Shown here piece after piece: positions 47,110 to 58,499 of a DNA stretch of 64,000 nt. Below the pieces are notes generated by a model. It made no database searches. It had not been told where the DNA came from and was given only the letters and a program-made list of their open reading frames with translations. Position numbers and translations under genes: made by a program. Source of the stretch: Ailurus styani (Eukaryota > Chordata > Mammalia > Carnivora > Ailuridae); the NCBI GenBank assembly GCA_002007465.1, contig LNAC01000037.1, forward strand, positions 62,343 through 126,342, in the 5' to 3' direction. How positions within the stretch are numbered: position 1 is the stretch's first letter; each line of letters starts with the position of its first letter.

Positions 47110-48380
47110 TCAGATGACTGTGTCTTTAGTGGGTGTGAGCTGGTTGTTCCAGAGCAGTCTTCACCAGGGCTGCCCTGGTGGAATAGCTGACATTAAAGCA
47201 GGCATTGTCCAAGGGGTCCTGGATTGCTTCACACAATTTTCACTGTTGTGAAATGGCTGAAACCAAAGCAGCCTTCAGCCATAGTGGTTCTGGAACCCCC
47301 TTTGCAGGTGTCATGTTGGTGGCACAGCCTGAACTGAAGCAGGAACTGTCTAATTGTACCCATAGCACTTTGTACAGGGGACACCATTATGGGATGGCTG
47401 GAGCAGAAGTGGGCATGAGCCAGGGGCTCACTATGCACTCTGTATAGGAGCTTCATTGGTGGGATGGCAGGATTTGAAGCAGACACAGGGTAGGTTGTCC
47501 CAGTGCGCTCTGTACCAGGTTCACCCTAGTTGGATGCCTGTATTTGAAGATGGTGTGAGTCAGGAATCTCAGGGACCCACACATGGGAGGCCTTGGCATC
47601 ATACCTGGAGCTGAAGTAGGTGTGAGTTAGGATGTCCTGGGGTGTTCCATACATTGGATGCCCTTGTGGACTATCTAGAACTAAAGTGTGTGCAACTCTT
47701 TTACTTCCTGGCTGTTGAAGCTCAGCCACCATCACAAACAACAGAGTAACTATCTGGACCACGAAGTTCATGACCAGCTTACTACTTCAGTGGAAACAAA
47801 TGGTCACTGATATTCTTCATCCCAGAAAGGCAACAGTACCTAAGACAGAAATTCTGGGAAATCTAGCCAAAATGTACAAGACAAGACTAGATGTCATCTT
47901 TGTATTTGGATTTAAAACCCATTTTGGTGGTGGCAAGGCAACTGTCTTTGGAATGATTAAAGATTCCTTAGATTATGCAAAGAAAAATGAACCCAAACAT
48001 AGACTTACAAGAAATGGTCTCTATGAGAAGAAAAAGACCTCAAGAAAATAGTGAAAGGATTGCAAGAACAGAATGAAAAAATTCAGAGAGACTGAAAAAG
48101 CCAATGTCAGTGCTAGCAAAAAGTGAGCTGGAGATTAGACAACAGAAGGAGTAAAATTTCTGCAGTGACTTTATATGTTGTGATTTGTGCAGATTTTTCA
48201 AGAGAGAATTAATAAACTAAGAACTTTTATGTGAAAAAAATAAAGTACATTCACGTCTAAGGTGTCCTGAGGTTTTTATGCTGTGTCATCTTGGTGAGAT
48301 GGCTGGAGCTATAGTGGGTTTTTCTAGCTGTGTCCTGGTATGCACCACAATGAGACAGCTTTGGTTGGATGGACAAAGCT
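47110..48380. repeat. Degenerate tandem repeat, period about 70 bases, about ten units
   Basis: A motif of the type (g)gatggctggag-c(t/a)gaag recurs with ends at 47121, 47190, 47260, 47332, 47402, 47472, 47542, 47609 and 47679, spacings 67-72. After the RPS24 insertion it resumes at 48307. Subtracting a 558-base insert restores the 70-base spacing. It looks like an L1 5'UTR monomer array. Confidence 0.75.
47690..48241 (+). pseudogene. RPS24: RPS24 processed pseudogene
   Basis: RPS24 (eS24) is a small-subunit ribosomal protein. The copy is intronless and spans the short 5'UTR ('cttcctggctgttgaag'), all 130 codons (47734-48123) and the 3'UTR with AATAAA at 48210-48215 and an A-tail near 48233. 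Conserved blocks are visible: [49 protein letters not shown] and [11 protein letters not shown]. The start ATG has become ACA (47734-47736). After TSRK, two consecutive codons are stops: TAG (48049-48051) and TGA (48052-48054), replacing glutamine and arginine codons. The original TGA is at 48124-48126. No convincing target-site duplication is left. It lies inside the 70-bp L1 repeat array, opposite to the L1 orientation. Confidence 0.96.
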
Positions 48381-51349
48381 CAGATAGGTGCAGGTAGTGG
48401 GTTACCTTGAGGGGATTTTTGGGGATGACATGAGCTGTGGGCTTAAGACTCACTATGGCAGCTACATGGCTCAGACACCCATACCCTTCTCCTCTATGTG
48501 CTATCAAGGTGGAAAGGAAAATAAATAGTGGTGATTTCTAGTTCTTCTGATATGGACAACATTTCAGTGACTTCTCTGATATTTGAAAGATGCTCTTTGG
48601 CTGTTTCCTTTATAATTTAGTTGTTCTTTTAAACCACTGCTCTTTCTTCTGTGCCCCAGGTTTGCTAGGGCTGGTATGGCTGAAGGGTCCCAGGTTCACT
48701 GAAGCAGCAAGCTGGCTAGGGTATCTATATCCTGTTCCAGTCTGCACTATCATGGTGGAGGGGGAACACGAACAATAGTTTTGTCACCCCCGCCCACAAT
48801 CCCAGTGAACATTCCCACAGGACCCCTGCCATTTTGTAAAGGGCTTAATTCCTTTAAATTCTAGTTGTCCTTCTGAACCATGGCTTTTCTCTATGCTCCA
48901 GTGCCAAGGAATTTGCTCCCATTCCCTCAATGCTATCCCTTCCTATGCTGCAGGCTGCAGTTTGTCACCCTGGGTTGGGGCTCCCATGGTAACCATGTCT
49001 CTGTCTCTCCTGCCATTCTCTATGTGGCCCCTCTATCTTTTGTTGTGCATAAGCTGTTCAGTCAGCCATTGGTTCTTCTTCAGGAGGAGTTTCTCCATTT
49101 GTAGGAGTAGATTTGGTGTTTCCCTGGGTGAGGCGTGTTCAAAGTCTTCCTACATCTCGATATTAGGTATTCTCTCTTCTCAGGTATATATATATATACC
49201 AATTAATTCTTAGATGGATACTTAAGTTGCTTTCATATCCTGGCAATTGTAATAATGCTGCAATTAACATGAGGATGCAGATATTCTTTTAAGTTAGTAA
49301 CTTCTTTTACTTTGAATACAACTCAGAAATGGAATTGCTGGACCATATGGCAGTTCAATTTTAAATTTTTGAGGAAATTTCATACTGTTTGTTGTCCAGA
49401 TGGGCACCATTTAGCATTCCCACCAACAGTATACAAGTGTTCCCTTTTTCCATATCCCTGCCTACCATTGTCATCTCTTGTCTTCAATAATAGCCATTGT
49501 TAACAGGTGTGAGATGATATCTCATTATGTTTCTGATTTACACTTTCAAGATAAATAGCAATGTTGAGCATCTTTTCATGTTCCTGTTGGCTATATGTAT
49601 GTTTTATTTGGAAAAATACCTATTCAGATCCTCCATCCATTATTTAATTGGATTGTATGTTTGTTTGTTTTGCTGGTGAGTTTTAACATAAGATTTGCAA
49701 ATACTTTCTCCCATTTGGCAAGTTGCCTTTCCTTTTTCTGATTGTTTCCTTTGCTGTCTAGAAATTTTTAGTTTGATGTAGTCCCAGTTGTTGATTTTTG
49801 CTTTTGTGGCCTTCACAAATTTTGGTGTCAAATCCAAAATATCATCACAAAAATGGATTTCAAAGTGCTTACCACATAAGTTTTCTTCTAGAAAGTTTTT
49901 GGTTTCAGGCCTTACATTCAAGCCTTTGATCCATTTTGAGTTAATTTTTGTGTATGTTATAAGACAGTGACCCTGTTTAATTCTTTTGCATGTGGCTGTT
50001 CAGTTTACTAAGACACTGGTCTTCCCCCCTTGTCTTTTCTTTGCTCCTTTGCTCCTTTATTTTGAATTGATTGGCCATATATGTGTGGGTTTATTTCTGC
50101 ACACTCCATTATTTTCCATTAAATCTATGTGTCTGTTTTTATACCAATGCCATACTGTTTTAATTACTACAGATTTTAATATTTTTTAAAATTGGGAGCT
50201 TGATGCCTCCAGTTATGTTCTTCTTTCTCTAGATTTCTTTTATTATTCGGGGTCTTTTTTTGGTTCCACACAGATTTTGGGATTGTTTATCCTATTTCTG
50301 AGAACAGTACAATTAGGTTTTCATAGCAAATTTATTGAATCTATAGATGGTTTTGTGCGGTATGGACATTTTAAGAATACTATTTCTTTTAATTCATGAA
50401 CATGAAATAACTTTTCATTTATTTGTATCTTCATTTTTTTCATCAATGTCTTATAGTTTTCTGTGTAAAAATGTTTAACCTTTCTGGTTAAATTTATTCC
50501 TAGCTATGTTATCATTTTTAATGTAACTATAAACGAGATTGTTTCCTTAATCTCTCTTGTGATAGTTTGTTGTTAGTATATAGAAACACAACTGTTTTTT
50601 TGTAAATTGATTAAGCATCCTTCAACTTTACTGAATTTGTTAGTCTAACAAATTTTGATGGAGTCCTTAGGGTGTTTTCTATATATAATATCATGCCATC
50701 TGCAAATACGGACATTTTTATTTCTTCCCTTACAATTTGGAAGACTTATTTCTGTCTTGCATAATTGCTCTGGCTAGGACTTCCAATATTATATTGAATA
50801 AAAGTGGGAAGACTGGGCGTCCTTGTCTTATTCCTGATCTTACAGAAGAGTTTTCAGTTTCATCATTGAGTGTGATGCTTATGGGCTTGTAGTATATAGT
50901 CTTTATTATGTTGAAATACATTTCATCTACACATATTTTGTTGAAAGTTTAAGTAATAAATGGATATTGAATTTTATCAAATACTTTTACTACATTTAGA
51001 GATCATCATATGATTTTTATTTTTTACTTTGTTCCTGTGGTACATCACACTGATTGACTTGTTCGTGTTGAACTATCCTTGAATCCCTGAGTATACCCAC
51101 TTGATCATGATATATGATATTTTACTGAATAATTGAATTTGGTTTGCTAATATTTCATTAATTGCTTTTGGCTCTGTGTTCATCAGGCTTATTGGTCTTT
51201 ACTTTTTTTTTTTTTAATATGGTGTCCTTGTCTCCTTTTGGTATCAGGGTAATGCTGGTCTTGTAAAATGAGTTTGGATGTGCTCTCTTTGATTTTTTTC
51301 AAATAGTTTGAGGATTAGTATTAATTCTCCTTTAAATGTGTGGTAGAGG

Positions 51350-51538
51350 GGCCTTGGGTGGTACAGTCAGTTAAGTGTCCAACTCTTGGTTTAGGCTTAA
51401 GTCATGATCTCAGGATCATGAGATGGAGCCACACATCAAGCTCCAAGCTCAGCATGGAATCTGCTTGAGATTCTCTTTCTCTCTCCCTCTGCCCCTCCTG
51501 TTCATGCACTCTCTTTCTCTCAAATAATCTATAAATAA

Positions 51539-51586
<48 letters not shown>

Positions 51587-51587
51587 T
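51350..51587 (+). mobile_element. CanSINE with a (GATA)n tail
   Basis: The head is ggggccttgggtggtacagtc, with 'ctcagcatggaatctgcttg', 'gttcatgcactctctttc' and the tail 'aataatctataaataaat' that has grown into about 12 GATA units (51539-51587). It splits the L1 sequence 'gtggtaga|attcaccagtgaagcc'. Older subtype. Confidence 0.92.
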
Positions 51588-51954
51588 AGAATTCACCAGT
51601 GAAGCCATCTTGTCCTTAAATATTTGTTTTCTTGTTATTGGGAGAATTTTGGTTACTAGTTCCATCTCCTTACTAGTAATTGGTCTCTTCAGATTTTCTA
51701 TATATTCATGATTTAATCATTAGGTTGTATGTATCTAAGATTTTATCCATTTTTTTCTGGCATATAATTGTTCATAGAAGTCTCATATGATCCTTTGTTT
51801 TTTTATGGCAATAGATGTGATGTCTCCTCTCTCATTTTTTATTTATTTCTTTTTCTCGTAAAATACCTAAATGTTTTTCTAATTTGGCTATATTTCCCAA
51901 AAATCAGCTTTTAGTTTTATTGATCCTTTTTATTGTCTTTTAAGCTCCAATTCA

Positions 51955-52235
51955 TTTCTTTCTTTCTTTTCTTCTTCCTTCCTTCCTTCCTTCCTCTTTC
52001 CTTCCTCTTTACTTCCTCTTTCTTCCTTCCTTCCTTCCTTCCTTCCTTCCTTTCTTTCTTTCTTTCGAGAAAGTGTGAGCAGAGGGAAGGGCAAAGGAAG
52101 AAGAAAGAGAATTTTAAGCAGGCTCCATGCTCAACATGGAGCCCAATGCAGGGCTTGATCTCATGAACCTGATATCATGACCTGAGCCAAAATCAACAGT
52201 TGGACACCCAAACGAATGAGCCACCCAGGTGATCC
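51955..52235 (-). mobile_element. CanSINE, antisense, with expanded (CTTT/CTTC)n tail
   Basis: The tail at 51955-52066 is a polypyrimidine microsatellite of ctttc and ccttc units. The body has 'caggctccatgctcaacatgg' and the head 'gagccacccaggtgatc'. The flanks attcatttctttc and attcatttatttctg suggest a target-site duplication. Confidence 0.9.
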
Positions 52236-53072
52236 TGATTCATTTATTTCTGATCATTGTAATTCCCTTCCTTCTACTAATTCTTGGCTTAGTTTGTCCT
52301 TTTTCTAGTTCCTTGAGGTATAATGTTATTTTTTATAGGAGATCTTTCTTCTTTCTTAATATAGACATTTATTGCTATGAACTTTTGTCTTAGAGCATCC
52401 TTTGCTGTATTCCACAAATTTTGGTATGGTGTGTTTCCATTTTAACTTATCTCAAGGTATTTTTTTATTTCTCTTTTGATTTCTTGCTTGGCTTATTTGT
52501 AGTTCAATATCATGTTTCTTATTCTCTACATATATTTTTTTATTTTTTTCAATTTTCTTCTTATAATTGATTTCTAGATTCATACTGCTATGATCAGAAA
52601 AGATACTTATATGATTTTAGTGTTCTTAAATTTATGAAGATTTGTTTTGTGGCCTTATATATGACATCTCCTGGAGAATATTCTATGTTCACTTGAAAAG
52701 AATGTGTATTTTGTTGTTTTAGGATGGAATGTTGTGTATGTCTATTAAGACTGTCTGGTCTAATGTTGTTTAACGCCAATGTTTTTATTGATTTTCTGTC
52801 TGAATGATCTATGTGTTGATAAAAGTGGGATATTAAAGTCCCGTACTATTATTGTATTGCTGTATTTTTTCCCTCTCTCTTTAGGTCTGTTCATATTTAG
52901 TTTTTATATTTAGGTATTCCTCTCGGATGTATAAATACTTACAAATGTTATATCCTCTTTTTAGATTGGCCCCTTTATTGGTATGTACTGATCTTTTTTG
53001 TCTATTATTACATTATTTGTCTTAAAGTCTAACTTGTCTGACATAATTATAGCTACCTCAAGCTTACTTTTA

Positions 53073-53268
53073 TTTTATTTTTTTTTTTAAAGATTTTATT
53101 TATTTATTTGACACAGAGAGAGAGATCAGATCACAAGTAGGCAGAGAGGCAGGAGGAAGCAGGCTCCCTGCTGAGCAGAGAGCCCGATGCGGGCCTCGAT
53201 CCCAGGACCCTGAGATCATGACCTGAGCCGAAAGCAGAGGCTTTAACCCACTGAGCCACCCAGGTGCC
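53073..53268 (-). mobile_element. CanSINE, antisense, young
   Basis: From a T-run and 'taaagattttatttatttattt' to 'gagccacccaggtgcc'. A perfect 16-base target-site duplication, ctcaagcttactttta, lies at 53057-53072 and 53269-53284. Confidence 0.97.
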
Positions 53269-53419
53269 CTCAAGCTTACTTTTAAGTTCTTTTGTTTCTA
53301 AGTTGTTTTAGTTTTATCTACCACTAAATTTTCAGTCAGTTTTCTTCACTGTGTTTTGGCATTTTATGATCAAATCTTAAACAACAAATTATGAAATGTA
53401 TAAGGACCCACAGGGCTTT

Positions 53420-53616
53420 GTTTTTTTAAGATTTTATTTATTTAATTAAGAGAGAGACTGCATGAAAGAGAGAGAGGACAAGCAGAGGGGAAGGGTAGAG
53501 GGAGAAGCAGACTCTCTGCAGAACAGGAAGCCCAATGTGAGACTTGATCCCAGCACTCTGGGATCATGATCTGAGCCTAAGAGAGACACTTAACTGACTG
53601 AGCCACCAAGGCACCC
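53420..53616 (-). mobile_element. CanSINE, antisense, first of a tandem pair
   Basis: From 'tttttttaagattttatttattt' to 'gagccaccaaggcaccc'. Flanked on the left by cacagggcttt (53409-53419) and on the right by agggcttt (from 53617). Confidence 0.93.
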
Positions 53617-53626
53617 AGGGCTTTTT

Positions 53627-53809
53627 TTAAAGATTTTATTAATTTATTTGAGAGAAAGAGAGAGTGCACAAGCAGGGTGAGTCAGGCAGAGAGAGAAGCA
53701 GGCTCTCCACTGACCAAGGAGCCAGATGTAGGACTCAATCCCAGGACCCTGGGATCATGACATAAGCCAAAGGTAGACTCTTAATCGTCTGAGCCACCCC
53801 GGCATCCCC
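53627..53809 (-). mobile_element. CanSINE, antisense, second of a tandem pair
   Basis: From 'aaagattttattaatttatttg' to 'gagccaccccggcatcccc'. Followed by cacagggcttt at 53810-53820, a third copy of the same target sequence. Confidence 0.93.
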
Positions 53810-53879
53810 CACAGGGCTTTTTAAGATGTGTATTTACTAACTCTATTATTCGGAAGATTCTGGTACCTTGCAAGAAGAA

Positions 53880-53990
53880 TGAGATATGAAATCAGATAGA
53901 CCTGATATGAGTAGCAACAATTACTCCTGATGTAACCTTAGATTAAACTCACTAAGTGTAAATTTTCTCATATGTATTTGTAAGAGTTGT
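53880..53990 (+). mobile_element. MIR-like remnant, sense
   Basis: 'gaaatcagatagacctg', 'gatgtaaccttagattaaactcac' and 'aattttctcatatgtatttg' follow the MIR central order (accttgggcaagt...cctcatctgtaaaa). Very diverged. Confidence 0.45.
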
Positions 53991-54367
53991 GGTCAACATT
54001 TCCACTGAATTTAAATGCTATTGACTCAAATCCTCATTCAGGGATTCCATTATTTTTTCCATTAGTTCCAGGTACTTTCATATTTCTTATGTTTCTCTTA
54101 GTCAGTCCTGCTTCTGCATTCCTTCTTTAACTGAAAATTTTCAGATCATCTCACTTTTTGAAGTGTGCTGTCACTTCTTTGTGCAATGTGGCCCCATGAT
54201 AGTCTGTACTGCAATTCGTATGCTTTATAAAGTAAAGGAGGATAATATTTACTGAAGTGTAGCAAGCAACTTAAAATTGAAGACATTTTCATTCTTACCA
54301 TTTTTTTTCTTATTCCTGTCACAGCAATTCCTCACTGGACATTTTATTTTTCTCTCAGTATCAAATT
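53991..54367. other. Unassigned DNA
   Basis: No gene or repeat recognised. Confidence 0.4.
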
Positions 54368-54380
54368 CTGATCTTTTTTT

Positions 54381-54562
54381 AAAGATTTTATTCATTTATT
54401 TGACAGAGAGAGATGTAGCAAAAAAAGGAACACAAGCAGTAGTGTCAGAAGGAGAAGCCGGCTTCCTGCTGAGCAGGGAACCTGACTCTGGGCTCAGTCC
54501 CAGTTCTCGGATCATGAACTGAGTTGAAGCAGACGCTTAACGACTGAGCCACCCAGGTGCCC
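54381..54562 (-). mobile_element. CanSINE, antisense
   Basis: From 'aaagattttattcatttatttg' to 'gagccacccaggtgccc'. The flanks ctgatcttttttt and ctgattttttttt are the target-site duplication. Confidence 0.93.
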
Positions 54563-54567
54563 CTGAT

Positions 54568-55019
54568 TTTTTTTTAAATATTTTATTTATTCAAACATGG
54601 AGGACATTAGGAGAAGGAAAGGAAAAGTGAATCCGGGTAAATCGGAGAGGGAGAGGAACCATGAGAGACCGTGGACTCTGAGAAGCAAACTGAGGGTATT
54701 GGAAGGGAGGGGGTGGGGGGATGGGTGAGATTGGTGGTGGGTATTAAGGAGGGCATGAATTGCATGGAGCACTGGGTGTAGTGCATAAACAATGAATCTT
54801 GGAACACTGAAAAAATAGAATTAAATTTTAAAAAATATTTTATTAATTCATTTGAGAGAGAGAGGCAGAGACAGCACAAGCAGGGCAAGAGGCAGAGGGA
54901 GACAGAGAAGCAGACTCCATTCTGAGCTGGGAGACCAACATGGTGCTCAATCCCAGGACCTGGAGATCATGACCTGAACCAAAGGCAGATGCTTAACCAT
55001 CTGAGTCACACAGAAGCCC
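54568..55019 (-). mobile_element. CanSINE, antisense, split by an L1 stub
   Basis: Its tail starts at about 54568 and is duplicated on both sides of the L1 stub; the body resumes at 54833 with 'tcatttgagagagagaggc' and 'gatcatgacctgaaccaaagg', ending at 'gagtcacacagaagcccc'. An older, mutated copy. Confidence 0.85.
54593..54832 (+). mobile_element. LINE-1 3' stub (240 bases), sense, inserted in a SINE tail
   Basis: 'aggacattaggagaaggaaagg', 'gaaccatgagagaccgtgg', 'gcatggagcactgggtg' and 'caatgaatcttggaacactg' plus an A-rich tail. Target-site duplication aaatattttatttattc (54576-54592) and aaatattttattaattc (54833-54849), one mismatch. Confidence 0.93.
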
Positions 55020-57083
55020 CTATTGGACTCTCATCTTATTGCCTAGTTTCAACTCTGTCTTCATTGACTCCTTCTCTCTCTTGTGCCCTGCCCTCAAAAT
55101 ACTGTTAATTTTTTTAAGAAAATAATGCTTATCTGTTTCTTCCTTTCTCTTTAGGGCTTAGCTTCCTGCCACTAATCCTGATTATTAAGGAACTTTCTTA
55201 AATAAACACAGTTCTATTTGCAGGAGAAATACTGGGACCAACTGTATACATATACTGTCTATGTAATAGTTGAATTTCATATTTATTAAATTGTATTTTA
55301 GTTAGGATTGAATGAAATAATATATGTCTTGTAAAGCATTTAATACATTATAATTATACAATACAATACCCAATAATTTAAAACATTTTTAATATTAGAT
55401 ATTAAGGGGAAGAGGATCTATAAAATAAAAAGTTTCTATTTTTGATGCCAATGGTGGTTTTTCTATATTCCTAACACTTTATCCCAAATATTTCTCCAGA
55501 ACAAATTTACCTTGGGAGGTCAGGTTGTGATCTCGGATACTCCAAGAGTATAAGAATAACAATAAAGAGTTATTTTTCTCTCTTTGTAGAAAAGAATCTC
55601 CTCATTAAGAAAGAATAGGTCTTGTAAAGCCCCATGAATAGATACATCTTAGCATATATATTTTACACCAAAATATTCTCACAGGTGTCCACTTGTTATT
55701 TTCCTTTCAGCTCTTTTTAGTTCTGATTACATATAGAGGACAGAAACATTTAGGTGCAAATGATCTAATACACTTCTATCTATTTCTGATTCCCCTTATG
55801 GATTGGAAGGGTGAATGGAAATATAAGAAGAAGTAAGCAGGAGATGAGGTCACAAAAGGGCAGTGCCATGGTTATTGAAAACCAATAATTTGAATTTTTA
55901 AACAATAGGACTGCCTGGAGTGCTTATCATTTTTTAGAGATAAAAAGGTTCAGTAAGTAGATTTCAGTAAAAGGTGATGAGGGCCCAATTTGTATGTATT
56001 ATATTAACTTGAATTAATAAACTATGTTTAAATACATACAGATTAAAATAGTTTAAAGAATTTTATGTTACGGACTTGCAAAAATGAAAAAAAAAACTGC
56101 AAGCTTCTCCATTTATAAAATCCACCCTCTGCAAACACTTTTTGGGAGCATCTGTGGAAATCTCAAAGCTAAGACAACATTACAGGTTCCTTAGGAGACT
56201 AGTTAGACACTTAGGGCAGATAGATCATTTGGCTCTATTTACACCCAGGAAAAGTGCCAAAAAGAGACTGATAACAAAACCTGGTTTCCTTTGATTATTC
56301 TCACTTTTCCTCCATTATATATCTCTTTTCTCCAGACAGATCAAAACTACTTGAGCCATTTAGTGTCTGGGCAGATGAGTCCTTGAGGCTTGGGAATTCC
56401 AAATATAAAACGTCCTTGAACCAATCCACTATATTCTTGTGTTTTCATAGTTTTTGTGGTTTTAATCTCCTTGCTTTTCTTTTTCTTGTTCTCTGCCAGT
56501 TTGCTTTTATTCCTCTTCTATTTTCTGGTAATCTTTTAGATCCATTTTGGGAGCTAATTTTAGGGTGACTATGAAATTTATAATTTCTTTCAGATTTTAA
56601 GGAATTATTTATCAAGATTCTTTCATTTCTTTGGGCAATTTCTCTTACAGTGCATGGTCTTTTATGCTTCTTATTTTCTTATGCTTCTTCCCTCCAATGC
56701 CTTTGCAATTTCAGTGCAAATATTCTATATCTACTATGTCCTACCCATATTTTTAAATTCAACCACTCAAATAAAGAATATTTATGCATCCCCTTCAGGG
56801 TGACAATACCTAAGTTGGGAAACACTTTCTTTCCTCTTCAAGGACCAAAAAGGCATGATTCTAGATGGCAACAATATGATCAGGTTTTTTGCTACTTTGT
56901 TTCAGCATAGATTTCCTGACATGTGTTAGGTAATTTATAATTTATGAATTGAGTTTTTATCAATTCCCTTATTTCACTGAAGGTGGAGGGTTTTTTTTCC
57001 AGTTAGTTTTTATTTTATTCAATGGCTTTCAAAGAGGAAAGTATTGTAAAAATGTCTTTATTCTTCCATTTTTAGCCAGAGAT
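55020..57083. other. Unassigned DNA
   Basis: About 2 kb without a recognised repeat or gene. Open frames reach only about 86 codons (56650-56910) and lack any recognisable protein feature. Confidence 0.45.
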
Positions 57084-57096
57084 TCACACATCCTTT

Positions 57097-57288
57097 TTTG
57101 AAGATTTTATTTATTTATTTGACAAAGAGAGAGTCAGCGAGAGAGGGAAGACAAGGGGGAGAGTGAGAGAGGGAGAAGCAGGCTTCCCAGTGAGCAGGGA
57201 GCCTGATGCAGGGCTCTATTCCAGCATCCTGGGACCATGACCTGAGCTGAAGACAAATGCTTAACTGACTGAGCCACCCAGGCACCCC
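57097..57288 (-). mobile_element. CanSINE, antisense
   Basis: From 'ttgaagattttatttatttattt' to 'gagccacccaggcacccc'. The target-site duplication is tcacacatccttt (57084-57096) and tcacacatccctt (57289-57301). Confidence 0.95.
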
Positions 57289-57324
57289 TCACACATCCCT
57301 TAAAGATAAAAAATATTATCATTT

Positions 57325-57510
57325 ATTAGGTGCTACGTACATATATCATCACTTTTGATATTTATAACTCTTTCAGGTAGACATCATCTTTGGGAAAACG
57401 GCTTGAAATAGGCTGCAGTTTGCTTAATGTTGCAGTGTTAGTAAGCCTTGAGACCAGAATTCAAACCCATGTTTTCTCCCCAAACTTTCAGTTCCATACT
57501 TCTGCCTACT
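57325..57510 (-). mobile_element. MIR SINE, antisense
   Basis: 'tttattaggtgctacgtac', 'atatttataactctttcaggtag', 'cagtgttagtaagcc' and 'gaccagaattcaaacccatg' follow the reverse complement of MIR. Confidence 0.78.
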
Positions 57511-58262
57511 AAGTGATAACTATGCTACCTTTGTCATTAAACTATATGGAATAGTGTATGAAGCATACAAATGTGAGAAATGCACTTACCTTTTCTTTCT
57601 AGGAACTTCTAATCTGATTGTAGAAATCAATAGCTATGTCAAGAATGAATTCAGTTGTAAAACAATAGATGCTAAATGAAAGTTCAGTTCTATGTGAATT
57701 CTGCAGAGAGGACAATCACTTCCAACCTAGCTACTAAAGGCCTCATTAAAAAGACATAGGAAGTTTAAACTAAAGCTTAATTGCAAAGAAAATACCAGGG
57801 ACACACACAATATACTTAGTCATCTGAAAGGTGACACCACAAAACCATTGAAAAAATATAGCTTTTTTAGAGGGTGGGGGGAAATTGTGAGAGAAAACAT
57901 GAATGTATTTTTTTTCTAAAAAGCATGTGTGTATGTGAAATGTTGCTGCATTTATACTAAAATGATTAGGAAATTTTGCATAGTTATGGCTTAAAGACAA
58001 TGATGGTTCAATGCCAGAAGTAACTGTCAATACAAATGTAATAGAAGTTTGGATGTCTTCTGTGCTTTCAGCAATTTTTTTTTCTTCCCATATTTTATCT
58101 GTATTTGGACAAAGGCATGTAAGTTTGTCTGAGTATTGAGTCTTTGGATCTTGAAGCTTTCAGATTTTATTTTCCTCAAAATATGGAACTAAATCACATA
58201 ATAAAATAGAATACATCAAGTAGGAAAGCAGTTTGATAAGCTAAACTTTGGTATCTGTTAAG
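57511..58262. other. Unassigned DNA
   Basis: No gene or repeat family recognised. Confidence 0.4.
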
Positions 58263-58450
58263 TTGGACTCTAATCTTAATCATATACCATGGATTGTCAG
58301 ACAACACAAGGTTATTAACATCACTGACCCTTGGTTTCCTCATCTGTTTAATAATATCTACCTCTCAGTTTCATTATGAAAAAGATAGTTTATAAGAAAA
58401 TATTTAAGAGATATTTAAAAGGTCTCGGTCATAGGTACTCAATGTCAATT
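58263..58450 (+). mobile_element. MIR SINE, sense
   Basis: 'ggactctaatcttaatcatatacc', 'cactgacccttggtttcctcatctg', 'aataatatctacctctcag' and 'gtcataggtactcaatgtc' follow the MIR order. Confidence 0.78.
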
Positions 58451-58499
58451 TCCTTCTTTTGGGGGAGCTTTTTCTAGCTCTTTTTTCTCAGTTTTTTTC

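Larger units (their letters stand above)
46746..49190 (-). mobile_element. Older LINE-1 5' region, antisense, with 70-bp tandem units
   Basis: 46800-47110 ('ttatgaccattactttcaact', 'ttgcttatctccattttattt', 'tgtgcttgtttctatgaatt') is antisense 5' ORF1 or 5'UTR of an older L1. It is followed by GC-richer tandem units to about 48380 and then another 5'UTR-like part (48540-49160: 'cttctgtgccccaggtttgc'). The RPS24 retrocopy is nested at about 47690-48241. Assignment to a specific L1 family is an inference. Confidence 0.6.
49191..53330 (-). mobile_element. Old LINE-1, late ORF2 to endonuclease region, antisense
   Basis: Antisense 3' region at 49200-49450 ('ttcccaccaacagtatacaag'), the ORF2 C-terminal part at 49640-49920 (KAKINNWDYIKLKISRQQ), RT motif RQGRPVFPLLFNIILEVL near 50.8 kb, and endonuclease-side sequence near 52.6-53.05 kb. 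More diverged than the L1 at 38.8-46.7 kb. SINEs are nested at 51350-51587, 51955-52235 and 53073-53268. Confidence 0.82.

Noticed and set aside
46813..47190. 125-codon forward open frame
   Set aside because: It runs antisense to L1 5' sequence into the 70-base repeat array, with no protein signature.
47675..48257. Target-site duplication of the RPS24 copy (ctaaagtgtgtgcaactc versus ataaagtacattcacgtc)
   Set aside because: Only about 10 of 16 positions agree; it could be a decayed duplication but cannot be distinguished from chance.
47110..48380. CRISPR-like regular repeat
   Set aside because: Units are degenerate over their whole length with no constant repeat and unique spacer, in a mammalian L1 context.
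55130..55260. Possible exon after a polypyrimidine-AG (ctttctctttag)
   Set aside because: One acceptor-like motif without an open frame, donor or conservation evidence is not enough.
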